A program made the translations under genes and the position numbers. The notes beneath the pieces are model-generated. The model had not been told where the DNA came from and made no database searches. It saw nothing but the letters and a program-made list of their open reading frames with translations. Of a stretch of 64,000 bases of DNA, positions 20,281 through 33,186 are shown one piece after another. Source of the DNA: Aquarana catesbeiana (taxonomy: Eukaryota > Chordata > Amphibia > Anura > Ranidae); the NCBI RefSeq assembly GCF_042186555.1, contig NC_133326.1:592689790-592753789 (forward strand), in the 5' to 3' direction. Every line of letters starts with the position of its first letter. The first letter of the stretch is position 1.

Positions 20281-21127
20281 CCTCCCTGGTGGTATTCCCA
20301 AGTCTGGCTCGGGGTGGAATTTCAGAACCAAAAGTGGTAACCTCGAGCCAGACTCGGGATCGCAACGCAGGATCCAGGAACTTACCTTGTCCCCTGGATC
20401 CTGCGATGTCTCAACGCAATGTGAGTGGCTCGTCCACCGCTCGATTCATCATGGAGCCGAGCTCCGCTCCCTGCGAGCGTTGTGACGCACGGGGACAGAG
20501 AACGGCGCCAAATTCAAATGTGAAACAAGCACAATACATACAGTATACTGTAATCTTACAGATTACATTACTGTATGAAATTATTTCACATCCTTTTTGT
20601 CCCTAGTGGTTTCTCCAGTGTCCTACATGCAGTTTTATATTATAAAATCTGTTCTTTCTGCCTGGAAACTGGAGATTGTCCATAGCAAACAAAATCGTCC
20701 CTTTACATCAAAAGTGGTTTTAGACCAGCTAGAAAACAGCGATAATAAATTAGAATCACTCGCAGATTTGAGAAATAGTGATTTGTGGGGAGATCCGTCA
20801 TCAAACACTGAAAAGTAATGACAGCGACAATTCTGCAACTCAGCAAATTTCAGTGTTTTTGATTTGATTACATTATTGAATAATTTTTATTACTATTATA
20901 TTATTAATTGGTATAATTATTTATAGTTATTTATTATATTATAATTTATGATTTTGAGTTTCAAACTTTATCATACCCGGGATGTCTACTATACTCTGGT
21001 TTGGACAGATTTAAGTGAGTTATTCCTAAGAATTACAGGCCTACAATATATAACGCCAAATTTCAATGCAAAATAATTGTACCGCTTTGAGCATCAAAAA
21101 TCTGAAATAATCATACCGCCAGGGAGG
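20281..21127. mobile_element. piggyBac-like MITE with TTAA target duplication
   Basis: 847-bp insertion in the CR1 RT region, flanked by TTAA at 20277-20280 and 21128-21131. Terminal inverted repeats are CCTCCCTGGTGGTAT and, reversed on the right, CCTCCCTGGCGGTAT. TTAA targets and CCY ends are the mark of piggyBac elements. No transposase frame is present, so it is non-autonomous. Excision would restore the CR1 sequence exactly at TTAA. Confidence 0.82.
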
Positions 21128-21581
21128 TTAAACTTAGTAAACATTTATGGGGAACTGTGTCAAATGCTTTTGCAAAATCCAGATACACCACGTCTACGGG
21201 CCTTCCTTTATCTAGATGGCACCTCACATCCTCATAGAAGGTTAATAGATTGGAACAATTCTTCATAAATCCATGCTGATTACTGCTAATGATACCCTTT
21301 TCTTTACTAAAATCTTGTATATAGTCCCTTATCATTCCCTCCAGGAGCTTGCATACTATTGATGTTAGGCTAACTGGTCTGTAATTCCCAGGAATGTATT
21401 TTGGCCCTTTTTTAAATATTGGTGCTACATTGGCTTTTCTCCAATCAGCTGATACTATTCCCAGTAAAAATTAGGAACAATAGTCTGGCAATTACTTGAC
21501 TGAGTTCCTTAAGAACCCTCGGGTGCAAGCCATCTGGTCCCGGTGACTTATTAGTGTTAACTTTTCCAAGTCTATCTCTAA
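21128..21581 (-). pseudogene. CR1 reverse transcriptase, N-terminal core
   Basis: Minus-strand RT core with NKSPGPDGLHPRVLKELS near the 21550 end and, further on, QHGFMKNCSNLLTFYEDV and VDVVYLDFAKAFDTVPHKCL, which holds the first catalytic Asp (LDFAKAFD). Typical of CR1. It is interrupted at 21581 by Harbinger copy 2 and continues at 38111. Confidence 0.85.
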
Positions 21582-21749
21582 TGCCCTATACACACGGTCG
21601 AACATTATTCGGACATTCCAACAACAAAATCCATGGATTTTTTCCAACGGATGTTGGCTCAAACTTGTCTTGCATACACACGGTCGCACAAAGTTGTCGG
21701 AATTTCCAAACGCCAAGAACGCAGTGACATACCCCACATACGACGCAAG

Positions 21750-21757
21750 TATAAAAG
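21750..21757 (+). promoter_or_regulatory. TATA box of the Harbinger transposase gene (copy 2)
   Basis: TATAAAAG lies about 170 bases inside the left end and 300 bases before the transposase ATG. Copy 3 has TAGAAAAG at the same place (49611-49618), a one-base decay of the box, and the MITE at 61606 has CTATAAAC nearby. Confidence 0.5.
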
Positions 21758-22054
21758 GTCAGTTCAGTACCAAGCATGCCACCCTTTGGGCTCCTTTTGC
21801 TAATCTTGTGTTAGTAAAAGTTTGGTGAGAGACGATTCGCCCTTTTTCAGACTCGTGGTTTTCAGATCGTATTTCTGCGGTTCAGTTTGTGCTTGTGGGT
21901 TTGTATCTGGTCTTCAGTGCGTGCAGCGAGTACCATTGACTTGTCATTGTGTTCTTGTCCATTCGTTACTGAATTTCAGGTCGCTCTTCACAGGCCTTGC
22001 TGTTCTTCAGTGTGTTCTGTTACTTCGTTCTGACCAGCCGACCGTTTTCTAGCC

Positions 22055-22510
22055 ATGTTGCGTGTACGTACTCATCATAGAGTTCGTGCTGTGCGGGGGC
22101 TTGGTGTTGGTGTCCTTACTTTGACACAAGCCCAGTCCATGAACAGGGCAAGGAGGAGTTCATGGACCAAGAATTGGTTGCTCCAGCGTAACCAATTCTG
22201 TCACATGCCTTTGCTCCATAAGATCCATGAGAATAATCCTGACGATTTCAGGAACTTTGCCAGGATGACGGACCCCGTATTTCACCGTTTGTTGGCTTTG
22301 CTGACCCCTTATAACAGCAGGCAGGATACCTGCATGAGGCAAGCCATCACTGCGGAGCAGAGGTTAGTCGCCACCCTGCGGTACTTGGCAACGGGGAGAG
22401 GCCTGCAGGACCTCAAGTTCTCGACAGTCATCTCCCCCCAGGCTCTGGGGATCATTATCCCGGAGACCTGTTCTGCCATCATCCTGGTCCTGCAGAAGGA
22501 GTATATTAAG
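22055..22510 (+). pseudogene. Harbinger transposase exon 1 (copy 2)
   Basis: 152 codons, closely similar to exon 1 of copy 3, with MTDPVFHRLLALLTPY and QRLVATLRYLATGRGLQDL, the helical N-terminal region seen before the DDE domain in Harbinger transposases. Ends in a GTAAG donor at 22511. Exon 1 itself is open, but exon 2 (29682 on) has a frameshift and a stop and L1-C sits in the intron, so I class the gene as broken. Confidence 0.85.
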
Positions 22511-22863
22511 GTAAGATTTCTCCTTTAACATCACATGTTATTGTATTTAATGTTTGTTAATATATTGTATTTCTTTCCTCATTCCTTAATTACCATGATT
22601 GTAATATGCTGTGAATGTCCCCTTTGTCCACATGCATGCTGTATTTTTTTTTGTCCTTCATACATTTTTGCCTTCACTTACCTCCCCAGCATGCTCTCCT
22701 GGGCCTATATCCACCCCATCTACTCAATTAACAATGTATTTTGTCAGCTCCGTAGTAGTGCTTTACCCTAAACACCCCCTAAAATGTGTGAAAATATGAT
22801 GTGTGCTTGAAATTCAGGCAGAGTCAGAGGGCAGGAGGCGGAGCCTAGCGGAGCAGACATACA

Positions 22864-24054
22864 TTGCTAGAGCTCCACACCGCTGAGGAGAGAAGAGAAG
22901 GACAAAGCGGAGCCTGCAGGCTCAAAAGGTATCCATTTGAACCTTTTTGCCCCAGGGAACAAACTGTGAAAGTTTGGGCAGGAAATATGGTACTGGGAGG
23001 ACACCGTGGCAGAAATAAAAATCACCTCACAAAGAGCTCACAGGCACTCACTGCAGCTGAAGCAGCTCCAGTCACCTCACAAGATACAGCATCAGGGCGC
23101 TCTCACAGACAGAAAATGTCACAGCAAGACTCTCCATTTGAGTCAGATACAGAACAAATCCTCTCACAAACTTCTCCACAAGCCTCCTCAGTATCCCCAG
23201 TAATATTATTACAATTTGAAGAGATGCTTCATAAGGCTTTAAAACAAACCTCAGACCAAATAACAAAAAGCCTAACCAAAGAAATAAGAGAGCTGGGAAA
23301 CCGCACCGCAGCCTTAGAAATAAAAATGGATGAAATTGAAATTACAACCCAAGAAAATATAACAGAATTGGAACAATTACAAAAAGAGAATTTAATACTT
23401 CAAACTAAGCTCTAAGATTACGAAAATAGAGCCAGACGTTCAAACTTACGCATAAGGGGAATACCTGAAACTGTGACAGACCTGCAATCTACTATTACTG
23501 CTCTATTACAAGAACTAAAGCCAGATATCCCTATTGAACGTTTAGAACTGGACAGAGTACACAGAGCCCTCACAGCCAAAAAGAAAGATGGACCCCCACG
23601 TGATATAATCACAAAATTTCATTATTACAGAACGAAAGAACAAATACTAATTGCTGCAAGAGAAAAAAAGGAACTTAATTTTCAAGGACACAATTATCAA
23701 ATTTTTGCTGACCTATCCCAACTTACTATTACTAAAAGACGATCCATGAAACCCCAACTAATGGAACTGCAACGCCACAACATTATGTATCAATGGGGCT
23801 TCCCCTTTTCAGTCAGATTTAACTACCAAGGTACAATTTACAGAAGCAGATCAGCAGATGAACTACAACAAACCCTTTTAAAATTAAATCTGACAGAACC
23901 CACAAGGAGCAACACTCCCACACGCAGAAGAATGGCATCATCTTCACCTTCAGGCAGCACCCAGAAAATTTCAGAACAAAATGGGAATCATCATTCTCAC
24001 AAAAAAGGCTGTTATGCCACATCATCCATGGACCAAGAAGATTCAATGGACTGA
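22864..24054 (+). pseudogene. L1-C ORF1, one in-frame stop
   Basis: Both open pieces (22864-23415, 23473-24054) share one frame; a TAA at 23413-23415 separates them. The first part has a Gln/Ser-rich region and a coiled-coil-like stretch; the second has the RNA-binding core (SNLRIRGIPE, LDRVHRAL, PRDIITKFHYY) and the C-terminal domain (YQWGFPFS). The stop lies just before the RNA-binding core, a different place from the stop in L1-A, so these are independent changes and not a conserved recoding signal. Confidence 0.87.
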
Positions 24055-25000
24055 CATCCTAATTCCTGATATCTCTTCATTTATTATACTAAGAGATGGT
24101 TCTCTATATAAAACCTATATTTATAACTGAATGTAACTGCATTCTGAGAGTCACACACTGTGTGGGATCATGTTACATTCCAGTTATATTTCTTATTACT
24201 TCTGATTCATATAGCCTTAGAATATATAAGTGAAATAAGGAAATTCTTGTTCAGTTATATATTATCAGGTAATAACAATAGATTTATTACTTTTTAGGAC
24301 AAATATGTTCAATAATCCAGAAGTAATGGAAGCTTTTTCTTTCTTTTCTTAAAACAAATATATTATTACCTAACTAGTTCCTAGAATTATGTTTTTGTTT
24401 ATTCTAATCTGAAGCAATACAACCTCAATTTTATGAGTTAACATATCTAAACAGTTACGTATGAATAAAATATGTAATTGTTTACTCTAAAAGGGTTAAA
24501 ATCCCAAAATAATTCAAACTATCTTCATCAATACCAAAGTTATTAACAGTACCTTTCTAACTGAATTATTTAGCCTAGGGCAAGACTAACCATATACAAC
24601 CACCCTGGAATAAATAATTTCAACAAAAACTATATTCTGCACTCCAATTAATGAAACATCATTTTGATGTCTTTTGACATAGCACTTCTCTCCTGTAAGC
24701 GGAAGATCCGTGTACCCCCATTAGCCCTCCTCATTCTCCCAACCATATTATGTGGGAGTGTGACGAAGGCACTTATTCCCCTGAGAGAGATATTTATTCT
24801 CTTTCACGGGTAAGTTGTGATTACTTGCAAAAAATAATTTATACAATGTATCATCTAATCTCATATGTTTTTTGTTTACTCTTTACTCCAGAATTCACTG
24901 GTTTCTTTTCTATCTATTCATCTCTTCAGTCCACACAGGTTGATCTGCGCAGTCAGCTCTGCATAACAAAAAGTAAGTCAAAACTATTTGATCTATTGCC
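24055..25000 (+). other. L1-C inter-ORF region
   Basis: A/T-rich, non-coding, 0.95 kb. A short piece near 24725-24790 (TCCCAACCATATTATGTGGG and flanks) has local dyad symmetry. Nothing else supportable. Confidence 0.6.
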
Positions 25001-28000
25001 ATGGCACCACTGAATATACTTTCCCTGAATGTTCAGGGAATAAATGTCCCTCAAAAAAGGACCAAAGCCTTCCGTACTTTCCATAACAAGAAGGCTCACA
25101 TAGTATGCCTCCAAGAAACACACTTCACCAAAGATTCTACTCCAAAATATATTTCTCCTTTTTATCAACAAATTTACACGGCTTCTGCCTCTACCAAGCA
25201 AAGGGGAACTCTAATTGCATTTCACCGATCCACACCATTCACCTTATCATCAGAAATTAAAGACCCAGAAGGTAGATACCTGATACTCATGGGTTATATA
25301 ATGGATACAGCAATCACGGTGATTTCCTACTACGCTCCTAACAAACAACCTACACCATTCCTCTCACATATATTACAAGTGATTAATACACACAAAATAG
25401 GAACAGTGATAATGTGTGGGGATTCGAACCAGGTCCTCCTCCCATTTCTAGATAAATCACCTTTTACACCATCCAAAATAACCTCTAGATTACCTTTTTC
25501 TCAACTTCTTTCCAAATACAATCTGGTAGATTCATGGAGAGAAAGTAACCCAATGAAAAAGAAATTCACTTATTACTCGCACCCTCATCAAACCTTCACC
25601 AGAATAGATCATATTTTTCTAACAATAGGAATGATACCAGAAATTATTGCATCAGATATAATTCCGATTCCGTGGTCTGACCATAATGCAGTATACACTA
25701 CTATAGCCTCAGCCATACCAAAAGCGCATGACCCAACGTGGTACTTACCGGACATAATGCTCAAACACCCACTACATCAGATGGCCATTGAACAAGCTTT
25801 AAAGGAATACATATCAATTAATAATACAACAGACATCTCCCCAATAACACTGTGGGAAGCTCATAAGCCTGTCTTGCGTGGTACAATACAAACACAAATG
25901 GCACTATTTAAACGGGAACGCAAAAATCTAGCAAAAAAACGCTCCAAACACAATTTCTACATGAATACAAACAAACCAGGTACATATTTGGCTCGGGCAT
26001 TAAATTCAACTAACAAATCTTTCAAACCAATACGTTTGAAATTATCAAAAAATGTTTACACTTGTAATCCAGTTAAAATAGTCCATAAATTTCACTCACA
26101 TCTCGCAACTTTATACAAGACAAACAATGAATTTAATCCTACAGAGGCTGAATCCTTCTTCTCAAAAATAACCTTACCTGAGTTATCTCAGAATCAAAAA
26201 AGCAGTTTGGATGAGCCTATAACTATAGATGAAGACCAGGCCCAGACGGCTACTCGGCTTTATACTATAAAACATTCTCAGAAATACTCTCTCCCATTCT
26301 CACTGAAACTTTTAACAAACTTCTAGATGGACATTCTTTTCGGCAAGAAACACTAATGGCAATTGTTTGTATGATCCCAAAACCCCTTTCTGATGATACT
26401 TCCTGTGTGAATTATCGGCCTATCTCCCTGTTAAACCTCGATATTAAATTATTAGCAAAAATAATAGCAAAACGCCTCAATAGCATTATAGGAAAATTAA
26501 TACATAGAGATCAAGTAGGCTTCATGCCAAATAGACAGGCAGGCCATAATATACGCAGGGCAGTGTTATTGGCACATATTGCTAAAAAACGGAAAATCCC
26601 TTTATGTTTTCTATCTCTCGATATTAAGAGGGCATTTGACACAGTATCCTGGCAATATATGCAATATTCATTACAAAAATGGGGTTTTGGACCCCACTTT
26701 TTAACATGGATCAAAGCATTATATAATAAACCCAAAGCCTATATAAAATATGCTGGATACAAATCTGAAGCCTTTAATATCGAAAGAGGTACCCGACAGG
26801 GTTGCCCATTATCTCCCTTATTATTTGCCCTTATACTCGAACCCATGGCCCAATACATCAGAACAAACCAAACTATAACTGGCATTGAAGTAGGAGGTAT
26901 TACACACAAATTATGTATATTTGCAGACGATATATTACTTTTTCTATCATCACCACAGGTCTCTGGTCCTAACTTAATACCAGCTCTTGATGGGTTTGCA
27001 GCCCTATCCGGCCTTATGATTAATCCTAAGAAATGCCTAGTGCTTAATATTTCACTCACAAACATGGAATTGATCCCGGCTAGGGCTGCACTCCCATTCA
27101 CATGGGCAGAAAAATCAATCCCATATCTTGGAATTCATTTAACAGCATCTCATTCTGACTTATTCTCAACCAATTATCCTCCTGTATTAAGACAGATCAC
27201 AAATCTAATAAAACAATGGTCGCAACTTCCTTTATCCTGGATAGGGAAGATTAATGCAATCAAAATGACTATTCTACCCAAATTGCTTTATCTATTCAGA
27301 GTCCTCCCTATTCCAATTCCTTCCTATTTTTTGAGAATAGTACAAAAAAGAGCAACTTCGTTTATATGGGGCTCTTCTAAACCACGTATACCTATACACA
27401 CACTACATTTTCCCAAAAATAAAGGAGGCCTGGAATACCCTAATTTTACTAACTACTACAGAGCAGCACATTTGGCCAGTCTGTCCAAATACCATGCAAA
27501 ACAGGAAATCCCATTATGGGTATTTATAGAGGCTTCAGAAAATGACCCTCTATTAATATCAAATTTATTATGGCTTGATCCTAAAGACCGCTTTAAAATT
27601 CATAATCCCATAACTAAACACTTCTTATCTCTCTGGGATAAACTAAAAACCAAATATCAGTTACAATCTCCACACAATCCTCTCCTTTCTTTTATCAGAA
27701 ATCCGGCCTTTTATCCGGCATGGATCTACCCAAATTCTTTTAAAGCTTGGACAACATCAGGCATTCAGACACTAAATGACTTCATAGCATCTAAATCATT
27801 CCTTTCATTCCCATCGCTTAGAGAAAGATATGATCTACCAAACTCTGAGATATTTAGATATCTCCAAATCAAAAATTTCTATACACCATTCCTAAAGGGG
27901 GATACACCATTATCCCAATTATCCATTTTTGAATCAATCTGTACAAAAGATCCATTTGCTAAAGGTACAATTTCATCACTTTATAATCAATTATATGGAG

Positions 28001-28623
28001 TAGCAAATCTTAATAGACCCTCTTACGTTCAGAGGTGGGAGGAGGACCTGGGATGAACTTTAGAAGACACGGACTGGTCTAACATATGGCTCACATCTAA
28101 GTCATCTTCACCCAACATCTTAGCACTGGAGACAAATTATAAAGTCCTAACTCGCTGGTACCTTGTACCCGCTAGAGTGGCAAAATATTCACCTAATACC
28201 TCAGCTCTTTGTTTTCGAGGATGCCCAGAAATAGGCACATATTTACACATATGGTGGACGTGCCCAGTAATCCAAACCTTCTGGAAGGAAGTCTTCGTGA
28301 TTGCATCTAAAATATTTAAAAAAATAATACAACCAGATCCATATTTAACTTTACTTAATCTAAAACCGGAATGGTTAACACTCTCTCAATTCAAACTTAT
28401 GATCCAACTAATAACGGCTGCAAAACAAACAGTGGCCAAGGCATGGAAATCTCCTACATTGGTACTAGCAGAAACAATTCATAGAATGAATAATACAATG
28501 TCCCATGCTAAGATGGTAGCCATCGATCAAAATCAAATTCCAAAATTTGAAAAACTTTGGCATCCTTGGATAAAACAACAGTTCCTGTCAAACTTCAATG
28601 ACTCTGTCCTGTTGCCATGGTAA
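25001..28623 (+). pseudogene. L1-C ORF2, endonuclease and reverse transcriptase, broken
   Basis: Three open pieces: 25001-26326, 26356-28056 and 28177-28623. The endonuclease part is nearly complete (LSLNVQGIN, LQETHF, CGDSNQ, TRIDHIF, WSDHN). A deletion of roughly 40 codons lies after RERKNLAKK compared with L1-A, and a second deletion plus frameshift near 26235-26250 removes the start of the SPGPDG motif. The RT core remains (YRPISLLN, DQVGFMPN, GTRQGCPLSP, FADDILLF). A TGA at 28054-28056 interrupts the C-terminal part, which ends with the CFRGC and HIWWTC knuckle. Not functional. Confidence 0.92.
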
Positions 28624-29051
28624 CAGATTAAATGACTTACAGAGACACCCATTCTAAGGCTTCAAAGAGAACTAAAAAGAATAATAAACTGACGAGCGGG
28701 ACAACCTTGTGGACCATACCTCTACCTTTCAACCCTTTTTCTTCTTTCTCTTTCCTTTTCTCCACCTTACGATTAAAGCTCATTATCAGAATTTATTTGA
28801 CCTATATACACTCTACTTGTAAACAATATGTATAGTAGGTATAAATCATTTAAATACCTACAAAAGTAACTAAGGAAATGATATATATCTTTAATTTAGG
28901 TTTATGTGAACCCAATGTTTAATATTTGAAATTTCATGATATTTACCTATATAAACCCTACTGTAAAACAATGAGCTTACTTTATAGATCCTTGTAAACT
29001 TACTTTATGTATCTTTATAACATTGTATACTCAATAAACTTCTTTTGACAA
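28624..29051 (+). other. L1-C 3' UTR and end
   Basis: Non-coding, A/T-rich, 428 bases. It ends with CAATAAACTTCTTTTGACA directly before the duplicated target sequence, with no A-tail. The end resembles that of L1-B. Confidence 0.78.
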
Positions 29052-29681
29052 GAAATTCAGGCAGAGTGGCAGAGGTTTTTTTTGGGTCCCAAAATCATTT
29101 TGAACCCTCCCTCCCCCCAACTGCTAACTCAGCTGATACCAATCCTCTATCTGCTGACTTTGCCAAACCCATACACACTATACCCACCTCTTTTGTGGTC
29201 ATATTTATGGATGAATTCCCCAAAGCATGCAGTGAAAGGGCCTGCCTGAATACTTTCAATTGGTACTGTTCAAAGTTTTTGTATCCTATTATTATCTTGA
29301 TAGGTAATAGCAGAATGTAAAAATGTGCTAAAATGTGTACAGTGTGTATTTATATCTTTGTATTATGACACTTCTTACCTGTCCAGTGGGCTGCCAATAG
29401 TGTAAGTAAGGAGGGGCTGGCCAAAGTAATCCACATTATTTAGCCATTCATCTCTCAATGAAGTGGAAAGGGTTACCTGTCCAAAACATCTCCCCCCCTA
29501 AAATTTATAAAATGGCCCATGAGAGGGGAGAGGAATCTGATAGGTGGACCTTATACCTTTGTCTTTAAATACTCCCTAAAATAAATGTTATACTGATGTT
29601 GGGCAAGAATGTTTGTGTCTAATCTGCTTTCCATATTTCTGTGCAAAATGATTAATTTATTTTTCTTGTTTGACACCACAG

Positions 29682-30442
29682 TTTCCTTCCAACCCACAGG
29701 AATGGCAGACTGTGGCCTCCTACTTGCCCAGCGGTGGAACTTTCCTAACTGCGGGGGGGAAATTGATGGTAAACATGTCCACATCATCCCACCACCCAAC
29801 TCGGGGTCATACTATTACAACTACAAGGGGTTCAATACTATTGTGATGTTGGCGGTGGTGTCAGCTACTTACAAGTTCCTGTATGTGGACGTGGGGAAAA
29901 ATGGCCGGATGTCAGATGGTGGAATCATCGCCCACACGGAGTTCTACAGGCGTCTCCAGAATGGCAGCTTGGACTTGCCACCTCCAGAAGACAATGCGGA
30001 AGGACTCCCATTCATCTTCCTTGTGGATGAAGCATTTGCGCTGGGGGACCATCTTATGCGGCCATTCCCTATGAGGACCCTCACCCCGAACCAGAGGGTT
30101 TTTAATTACTGGCTGGCCAGAGCCAGAAGAGTGGTGGAGAACACGTTTTGAATAATGGCCAGCTGGTTCCGCCTATTTCTTACACCGATACACATGGCAG
30201 AATATAAACTCAATCACATCATCCTGGCTTGCTGTGTTCTCCACAACTTTTTAAGGAGAAATTCTGTGAACTATGCTGGCTCAGTTGGGCCTGAAGCCAG
30301 AATTCATGTAAATGAACCAATCCTGACAGGACTTGAAGCTTGCCGTCCTGGCTTGCCCCCCCAGAGTGCCCGCGAGGTCCATCTAAGATACATGGAATAC
30401 TTTGTGGATAGGGGGGCCATCAATATGCCAGACAATGTCTGA
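29682..30442 (+). pseudogene. Harbinger transposase exon 2 (copy 2)
   Basis: Starts at the AG acceptor at 29680-29681. Near 29729 one T of the TTT in copy 3 is missing, shifting the frame; downstream the protein is recognisable: EIDGKHVHIIPP (first Asp), VGKNGRMSDGG (second Asp), VDEAFALGDH and RRVVENTF. A TGA at 30149-30151 replaces a Gly codon straight after the catalytic Glu region. It ends at 30442 and AATAAA follows near 30454. Two lesions, so inactive. Confidence 0.9.
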
Positions 30443-30583
30443 GACATTTTTTTAATAAAAATATATCTTAAACTGAACAAATATTTGCTTAGTTTTACTG
30501 CTTGGCTTTCTTTTAGCTGATCCTGACTGAAATTTGTGGAGTCCTGAAAATGGCGTGATTGCGTAAAATTATAAAGCACTGTT

Positions 30584-30691
30584 GGGTGTTATTTACAAAA
30601 GGCAAATACACTTTGCACTACAAGTGCACTTGAGACTGCACTGAAACTGCACTTGTAGTGCAAAGTGGATTTGCCTTTAGTAAATAACCCC
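30584..30691. repeat. Palindromic mini-MITE in Harbinger copy 2
   Basis: Same fold-back unit as at 88-187 and 52234-52340, with GGGTGTTATTTAC at one end and TAAATAACCCCC at the other and paired CACTACAAGTGCA and TGCACTTGTAGTG inside. It lies ~130 bases after the transposase polyadenylation signal. Confidence 0.75.
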
Positions 30692-31037
30692 CATTGTCAC
30701 TGAAAACACCAACTTTACAACAAAAAAATGCTTTTGAGCATTGAAAGAAGAAGCCACACATTGTTGATTCTCAATCTTTTTAATCAAAGCACAATCACGT
30801 GCATTTATAAAAGGTTTTTAAAACAAACCAACATGTTTGTTGTATAACAATTTTTTAGGTCACATTAAGTAGAAATTTCCTTTTAAGGTAAAACAGGCAT
30901 GTTTAAAGCCAACAAGAAATACACAACTCTGGAACTTACAAAGTTCAACTTTTGTAGAAATTGAAGGCAATATCAGACATGAGTATTTATAAACTGTGTT
31001 TGATATTGCGTTCAGCAGATGGGGTGAAGTCACCCCT

Positions 31038-31259
31038 GGAAAAGCCAAATTTTGAAGATGCACACAAGTTGCCGAATGTCAATGTGCTAGCTGCCATCAT
31101 GGGGGATCAATGGACGTGTTTTGTGGGTGCAACCCCTTCCTCTCAGCTACTTTATTATTGAGAATGGGGTTGCACCCACAAAACACGTACATTGATCTCC
31201 CATGACAGCAGATAGCACATGTTGACACACTGTGTGCATCTTCAAAATTTGGCTTTTCT
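31038..31259. repeat. Large inverted repeat between convergent genes (copy 2)
   Basis: Arms of about 105 bases run from GGAAAAGCCAAATTTTGAAG to its complement CTTCAAAATTTGGCTTTTC, with the central part GTTTTGTGGGTGCAACCCC also paired, around a loop of about 12 bases. It separates the 3' ends of the transposase (+) and Myb-like (-) genes. The same structure is at 52690-52912 in copy 3. Confidence 0.8.
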
Positions 31260-32509
31260 ATAATATGTCACAAAATTTTCAAAAAATTATCAGAAAAAAA
31301 AGCAGAAATAAGTTAGGGATTTCAAGGGGTTTTAAATTCTCCAAAAAACATCAATGATGTTCTTCATTTTGTTTTGAACATCATTGATGTTTTGCTTGAT
31401 GTTTTCCAAGTCCCTATTACACCGCATGATCTCCCTGATCAGGATCTGGGCACTTTCACTGGTGAAATTACCTTCATCCACAACATCACGATCACCTAAA
31501 AATATATAAAAAAAACCACCATGTATTATAATTATGCAGGTATCCATCTCTTACCTGAAGCTGTGGTCGCAGACACTCACCTGTTGTGGTGACAATTTCC
31601 ACAACGTCTCCCTCCTCCTCCTCCTGTTTGTGGGATTTCCATTTCTTCATGAGGTGGGGGGGGTCTGTTGTCTCCTCTGATGAGTGGTGTCCTCCGAGTC
31701 TTTTCTCCCCATGTAAAAAAGAAAAGGTATACTTAGCACACAGATATTTGATGGCAGAAATAGGAATATCAAACATTGCTTGGAAGTGGGGTACAATTGT
31801 CTGTTTTGGCAGAGTTCCAAGATGAAGAAATATTTTTTTCCTTTGTCAAGCTTGAATACTTACCTGTTTTGTACAAGCTTCACAGATGGAGACTCCCCTA
31901 TAGTATACACTGGAGCACCTGTGTGGGGCCCCTAATAAAAAGGGTGTTCTGGTGTCCCACACTAGTGCTCCAGCGTCCAGATGTGTAAACAGCTGCTGAG
32001 TGTCCTCTCCTTACACAGAATCTATTTAGCATTTCATTCTAGTTACAAACCCATCTAGACAACAAACTTATTTTAAGAGAAGTAGGCCAGAAAAAATGTA
32101 TTGAAATGCATCTGTACAAAACATGGTGTTTTATAGGCCAAACGAACAATGTTTCCTACAAACTAATAATGTGTCCATGAACATGAAAGTTGCCATTTTA
32201 AACTGTACAACAGTAAAGAAAAGCATATGGAGCAGCACGAACGTAATGAAAACAAAGAATAGGAACACAGGACAACTACTTACTTTTTTCAGCACTCTCC
32301 TGATCCTTCCAGTGGCGTAGCGTGGGGGGTGCAGGGGGTACCGTGGCCCCGGGCGCGACATTTAGGGGGGCGCAATTTTGTGCCAGTAGTGTCACTACTG
32401 GCTGCCGCCTCCTAATTTTATGTTTCCGTGTCCCCCGCGCTCCGGCCGCCATGTTAACTGTCCGGCGCCCTGTGATTGGCCGTATGGGGGTCATGTGAGT
32501 GCTCCTGAA

Positions 32510-33115
32510 GTCCCGCCTCCGGCACTTTACCGTCGGTATTTGGCCGCTAGCGGGGGCGGTTGTACCCCCCGCTAGCAGCCGAGAAAGGGTAAAAACCACC
32601 GCAAAGCGCCTCTGCAGAGGCGCTTTGCCGGCGATATAGCTGCGCTGTCCCATTGATTTCAATGGGCAGGAGCGGTGTATACACATCGCTCCTTCACCGC
32701 TCCAAAGATGCAGCTAGCAGGACTTTTTTTAGAGCCGCATCTTTGGAGCGGTGAAGGAGCGATGTATTCACCGCTCCTAAACCGCTCCTGCCCATTGAAA
32801 TCAATGGGACAGTGCGGCTATACCGCGGCTATAGCCGCGCTATAAGAGCGGTTTTAACCCTTTTTCAGCCGCCAGCGGGGTTTAAAACCGCACCATTAGC
32901 GGCCGAATACCGCTGCAATAGCGACGGTAAAGCAGCGCTAAAAATAGCGCTGTTTTACCGCCGACGCCCCCACCGCCCCTGCCAGCGCACCGCTCCAGTG
33001 TGAAAGCCCTCGGGGCTTTCACACTGGAGAGACAGCAGCGGCTGTTTCGGGACAGTTTGCAGGCGCTATTAGCGCAATAGCGCCTGCAAACCGCCCCAGT
33101 GTGAAAGGGCCCTTA
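32510..33115. repeat. G/C-rich fold-back repeat related to the MITE at 12445
   Basis: Shares motifs with 12445-12879 (GCGCACCGCTCCAGTGTGAA, and an end CCAGTGTGAAAGGGCCCTTA). The middle forms a long hairpin: CCGCTCCAAAGATGCAGCTA near 32697 pairs with GCCGCATCTTTGGAGCGG near 32735. The left end of the family is missing. Confidence 0.65.
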
Positions 33116-33186
33116 GGTTAAGTGATGCACCTGCTACGGTGATTTTTGATATTTGCTCTATGTGTGGATTTTTTTGCTTTAATTAA

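Larger units (their letters stand above)
22825..29051 (+). mobile_element. L1/Tx1-type LINE, element L1-C, decayed
   Basis: 6.2-kb insertion in the intron of the copy 2 transposase gene, same orientation, flanked by a perfect 16-bp duplication (GAAATTCAGGCAGAGT at 22809-22824 and 29052-29067). Short 5' UTR, ORF1 with one stop, a 0.95-kb spacer and ORF2 with deletions, a frameshift and stops. The 3' end reads AATAAACTTCTTTTGACA without poly(A), like L1-B. Its more A/T-rich codon use and more decayed ORFs set it apart from L1-B. Confidence 0.93.
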
